Of a DNA stretch of 7,040 bases, positions 6,300 to 7,040 are shown piece after piece (the stretch's first letter is position 1; each line of letters opens with the position of its first letter). A program made the position numbers and the translations under genes. Source of the DNA: an uncultured archaeon A07HN63. Lineage in GTDB: Archaea > Halobacteriota > Halobacteria > Halobacteriales > Haloferacaceae. Location: the NCBI GenBank assembly GCA_000496215.1, contig KI543217.1, positions 10,895 to 17,934 of the forward strand, read 5' to 3'. The notes beneath the pieces were generated by a model. The model did not search any database. It had not been told where the DNA came from and worked only from the letters and a program-made list of their open reading frames with translations.

Positions 6300-7034
6300 A
6301 TGAGCGACCACTTTCCACAGTTCGAGGTGATCCCCGCGGTCGACGTACAGGACGGCGAAGTCGTTCAGCTCGTCGGCGGCGAGCGCGGCACCGAAACCCG
6401 CTACGGCGAGCCGGCAGGCGCCGCCGACGAGTGGGTACAGGCGGGTGCCGACACGCTCCATCTCGTCGACCTCGACGGCGCCTTCGAGGGCGAGCGCGCC
6501 AACGCTGACGCCTTCGAATCGATTATCGAGACGGCAGCGGTCGATATCCAGCTCGGCGGCGGGATTCGGACCGTCGACGACGCCGCCGGGCTGCTTGATC
6601 TCGGCGTCGACCGCGTGATCCTTGGAACCGCGGCGGTCGAAACCCCTGACATCGTCGCCGACATCTCGGAGACCCATCCCGGCTCGGTGATGGTCAGCCT
6701 CGACGCGAAGGACGGCGAGGTCGTTGTCTCGGGATGGACCGAGGGCACCGGGCTCGATCCCGCCGAGGCGGCCACTCGCTACGAGGAACTCGGCGCGGGC
6801 GCGATCCTGCTGACCGATGTCGATGTCGAGGGGCAGTTGGCCGGCGTCAACACCGACCTCGTGAGTCGGGTCTGTGAGGCCGTCGAGATCCCGGTCGTCG
6901 CCAGCGGCGGCGTGGCGACCGTCGACGATATCGTCGCGCTCCGGGATGCGGGCGCGGCGGCGATCGTCGTCGGCACCGCGCTCTACGAGGGCGAGTTCAC
7001 GCTCGAAGAGGCGATGGACGCAGTCGCCGAGTAA
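6300..7034 (+). CDS. hisA: Phosphoribosylformimino-5-aminoimidazole carboxamide ribotide isomerase HisA
   Basis: HisA is a cytoplasmic TIM-barrel enzyme that isomerises ProFAR to PRFAR, the fourth step of histidine biosynthesis. The 244-aa product is of normal family length. It begins with FEVIPAVDVQDGEVVQLVGG, where Asp15 matches the catalytic Asp near the N-terminus. LQLGGGIR-type phosphate loop sequence appears as QLGGGIR (84-90). VSLDAKDGEVVVSGW (132-146) carries the second catalytic Asp at 135. LTDVDVEGQLAGVN (171-184), ASGGVATVDD (201-210) and VVGTALYEGEFT (223-234) are the late-barrel motifs. HisF is related, but the N-terminal and GW motifs fit HisA. It lies 69 bases after arlJ with its own candidate promoter, so it is probably not part of the motility operon. 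Confidence 0.95.
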   Translation: MSDHFPQFEVIPAVDVQDGEVVQLVGGERGTETRYGEPAGAADEWVQAGADTLHLVDLDGAFEGERANADAFESIIETAAVDIQLGGGIRTVDDAAGLLDLGVDRVILGTAAVETPDIVADISETHPGSVMVSLDAKDGEVVVSGWTEGTGLDPAEAATRYEELGAGAILLTDVDVEGQLAGVNTDLVSRVCEAVEIPVVASGGVATVDDIVALRDAGAAAIVVGTALYEGEFTLEEAMDAVAE

Positions 7035-7040
7035 TCTTGT

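Overview
The window is part of an archaeal motility (archaellum, formerly archaeal flagellum) operon, followed by a histidine biosynthesis gene. All supported genes are on the + strand. The source looks like a halophilic archaeon (class Halobacteria). Most of the coding DNA is GC-rich and the proteins are strongly acidic. The gene order (FlaD/E-domain protein, FlaF, FlaG, FlaH, FlaI, FlaJ) and the FlaF and FlaG N-termini are of the haloarchaeal type. No genus can be named from the sequence alone.

Layout. Positions 1-935 hold a FlaD/E-family protein with a long acidic and Gln/Gly/Ala-rich N-terminal half that contains a perfect-length 24-bp tandem repeat. Its 5' end appears frameshifted relative to the best-placed start codon. 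Positions 925-1413 are arlF and 1413-1868 are arlG, the two short membrane-anchored stator-like proteins; the three genes overlap by a few bases each. Positions 1869-2020 contain no intact gene but carry a recognisable decayed copy of the 3' end of an arlG-like gene. Positions 2021-2779 (arlH), 2790-4466 (arlI) and 4476-6230 (arlJ) encode the motor: the KaiC-like regulator ATPase, the assembly and rotation ATPase, and the polytopic platform. A 69-bp gap with a short hairpin and a TATA-like element separates these from hisA (6300-7034), which looks independently transcribed.

How it works together. From established knowledge of archaella, ArlI drives assembly and rotation, ArlH binds nucleotide and contacts ArlI, and ArlJ anchors them in the membrane. 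ArlF and ArlG sit outside the membrane and tie the motor to the S-layer. FlaC/D/E-family proteins form the cytoplasmic ring that receives the chemotaxis signal. No archaellin and no prepilin peptidase gene is present here.

The most notable observations are linked. The exposed domains of both arlF and arlG are AT-rich (about 33-42% GC in the 60-base rows I counted), while their membrane-anchor ends and the neighbouring genes are 53-72%. Directly downstream lies an arlG-like 3' remnant that is itself AT-rich. Together these suggest recombinational exchange of the surface-exposed stator modules, with leftover debris. This is an inference; the composition shift and the remnant can be read directly.
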